DNA of 64,000 nt from SKGN01 sp050948865 (lineage in GTDB: Bacteria; Bacillota_I; Bacilli_A; RF39; UBA660): the NCBI GenBank assembly GCA_050948865.1, contig JBMNEQ010000003.1, positions 1 to 64,000 on the forward strand. Reading direction: 5' to 3'. Both the position numbers and the translations under genes were made by a program. The stretch's first letter is position 1. Each line of letters begins with the position of its first letter. Positions 62,952 through 64,000 of the stretch are shown one piece after another. The notes beneath the pieces were generated by a model. It was not told the DNA's origin and did no database searches. It saw nothing but the letters and a program-made list of their open reading frames with translations.

Positions 62952-64000
62952 ATGGCTAAAAAACAATTTAAAGCAGAATCTAAAAGATTATTAGAAATTA
63001 TGATTAATTCTATTTATACACAAAAGGAGATCTTTTTAAGAGAGCTTATTTCTAATGCTAGTGATGCTCTTGATAAACGTCATTATTTTTTATTAACTGA
63101 TAAATCTAAAAAGATTAGTAAAAAAGATTTGAATATTAGAATTAATCTTAATAAAGAAAAAAGGACTTTAACTATTTCTGATACTGGTATTGGAATGAAT
63201 AAAGAAGAATTAGAATTAAATTTGGGAATGATTGCTCAAAGTGGTTCTTTGGCTTTTAAATTAGAAAATAAAATTAAGGATCCAAATGATATTATTGGTC
63301 AATTTGGGGTAGGGTTTTATTCAGCTTTTATGGTTAGTAAAGAAGTAAATGTTATTAGTAAAAAAGAAGGAGAAGAAAAAGCGTTTAAATGGAGTTCTAA
63401 AGGAGTTGATGGTTACACCATTACAGAAGTTAAAAAAGATAGTATTGGAACAGATATCATTTTAACGATTAAAGATAATGAGAAGGAAGATAATTATGAT
63501 GAATTTCTTGAAGAGCATTATATAATGATGTTAGTAAAGAAGTATTCTAATTTTATAAAATATCCTATTATTATGAAAGTAACAAAGTCACGTCCTAAAA
63601 AGGCTAAAAAAGATGAGTATGAAGAATATGAAGAGGACGAAACTTTAAATAGTATGATTCCTATTTGGCGTAAAAAGAAAAAAGATCTTAAAGAAGAAGA
63701 TTATAATAATTTTTATGCTGAACAAAGATTTGGTTATGATCAACCTCTAAAGATTATTCATACTAGTATTGAAGGAACTATTAATTATGATGCTCTTTTA
63801 TTTATTCCAACAGAACTTCCTTTTAATTATTTTACAAAGGAATTTCAAAAGGGAATAGCTTTATATTCAAGTAATGTTTTAATTACAGAAAAATGTGAAG
63901 AATTATTACCTGATTATTTTGGTTTTGTTAAAGGTTTAGTTGATTCACCAGATGTTTCATTAAATATTTCAAGGGAAATGCTTCAACATAATCGGCAATT
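62952..64000 (+). CDS. htpG: Chaperone HtpG (Hsp90), 3' end cut by window edge
   Basis: 349 codons visible of about 620. GHKL ATPase domain: 'SIYTQKEIFLRELISNASDA', 'TISDTGIGMNKEELELNLGM', 'IIGQFGVGFYSAFMV' with the ATP-binding Asn, Asp and Gly residues, then an acidic charged linker ('DEYEEYEEDETLN') and the start of the middle domain ('NISREMLQHNRQ' at the edge). ATG 62952 sits seven bases after GGAG; the preceding ATG 62949 is too close. Controlled by the CIRCE element upstream. Confidence 0.95.
   Translation, partial: MAKKQFKAESKRLLEIMINSIYTQKEIFLRELISNASDALDKRHYFLLTDKSKKISKKDLNIRINLNKEKRTLTISDTGIGMNKEELELNLGMIAQSGSLAFKLENKIKDPNDIIGQFGVGFYSAFMVSKEVNVISKKEGEEKAFKWSSKGVDGYTITEVKKDSIGTDIILTIKDNEKEDNYDEFLEEHYIMMLVKKYSNFIKYPIIMKVTKSRPKKAKKDEYEEYEEDETLNSMIPIWRKKKKDLKEEDYNNFYAEQRFGYDQPLKIIHTSIEGTINYDALLFIPTELPFNYFTKEFQKGIALYSSNVLITEKCEELLPDYFGFVKGLVDSPDVSLNISREMLQHNRQ

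Overview
The window is AT-rich, low-GC Bacillota DNA. UGA serves as an ordinary stop (spmA, dacF and dnaG end in TGA) and Shine-Dalgarno sites are strong, so the standard bacterial code applies. Low GC, a Gram-positive gene order (dacF-spmA-spmB-rluB, dnaG-rpoD-trmK, infC-rpmI-rplT, pgpA-yutH-nfuA), T-box and CIRCE control, relics of sporulation genes (spmA/B, yunB, yutH, CotF-like, YqfQ-like, a SigF/G-like sigma) and a divergent 16S rRNA suggest an uncultured Bacilli lineage near Erysipelotrichia/RF39-type 'Mollicutes'. That placement is inference.

Layout. 1-3.5 kb: a fused tRNA wobble-uridine modification enzyme (cut by the window edge), an MFS-like protein and a DUF368/PopT lipid-carrier flippase. 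3.5-8.4 kb: an asparagine-specific T-box leads into two tRNA-Asn genes, then gatC-gatA-gatB and an archaeal-type aspS: the tRNA-dependent Asn-tRNA pathway as one cluster, though GatA has lost key catalytic residues. 8.4-12 kb: lipoprotein, dacF-spmA-spmB-rluB. 12-17.2 kb: a prepilin-like protein with a C-type-lectin-like head that carries a diversity-generating-retroelement style variable region, then nested and broken IS256-family elements and an IS1634-like remnant. 17.3-21.1 kb: ferredoxin, an unknown tail-anchored protein, yunB, a CtpB-like protease and two coat-like proteins. 21.3-26.3 kb: an rRNA operon (16S-23S-5S, no spacer tRNA).

26.3-32.9 kb: unknown secreted protein, SigF/G-like sigma, mltG, Nudix hydrolase, ftsK/spoIIIE, yebC. 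32.9-37.4 kb: a rearranged, minimal Rnf complex (rnfC, rnfD fused to the RnfG FMN domain, a separate 35-residue RnfG-like anchor, rnfE, rnfA, a 44-residue Cys-rich microprotein, and an rnfB without its ferredoxin domain). 37.4-43.3 kb: a pilin, infC-rpmI-rplT with attenuator, dnaG-rpoD-trmK and a YqfQ/VrrA-like gene. 43.4-49.3 kb: type IV pilus-like assembly genes (PilC/GspF with a long hydrophobic extension, prepilin peptidase, minor pilin), a DUF2207-like membrane protein and a HerA-like ATPase. 49.3-52 kb: pgpA-yutH-nfuA and a cluster of eight tRNAs. 52-59.3 kb: ogt, a TetR regulator divergent from an MMPL/RND exporter, a second chimeric pilin with a FISUMP head, and an MgtA-type Mg2+ ATPase. 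59.3-64 kb: a broken small secreted-protein gene, a 1026-residue sigma-like protein with about eight tandem sigma-4-like helix-turn-helix units, and CIRCE-controlled htpG (cut by the right edge).

The genes form recognisable modules. Four pilin-type proteins (two with different lectin-like heads on one conserved stalk) would be processed by the peptidase and assembled by the PilC-like protein, giving a display fibre. The Rnf complex would couple ferredoxin/NADH redox to an ion gradient. The T-box couples the level of uncharged tRNA-Asn to supply of tRNA-Asn and possibly of its charging machinery. The strongest candidates for something undescribed are the poly-sigma-4 protein, the DGR-like variable pilin, the T-box/tRNA-Asn/GatA cluster and the rearranged Rnf operon.
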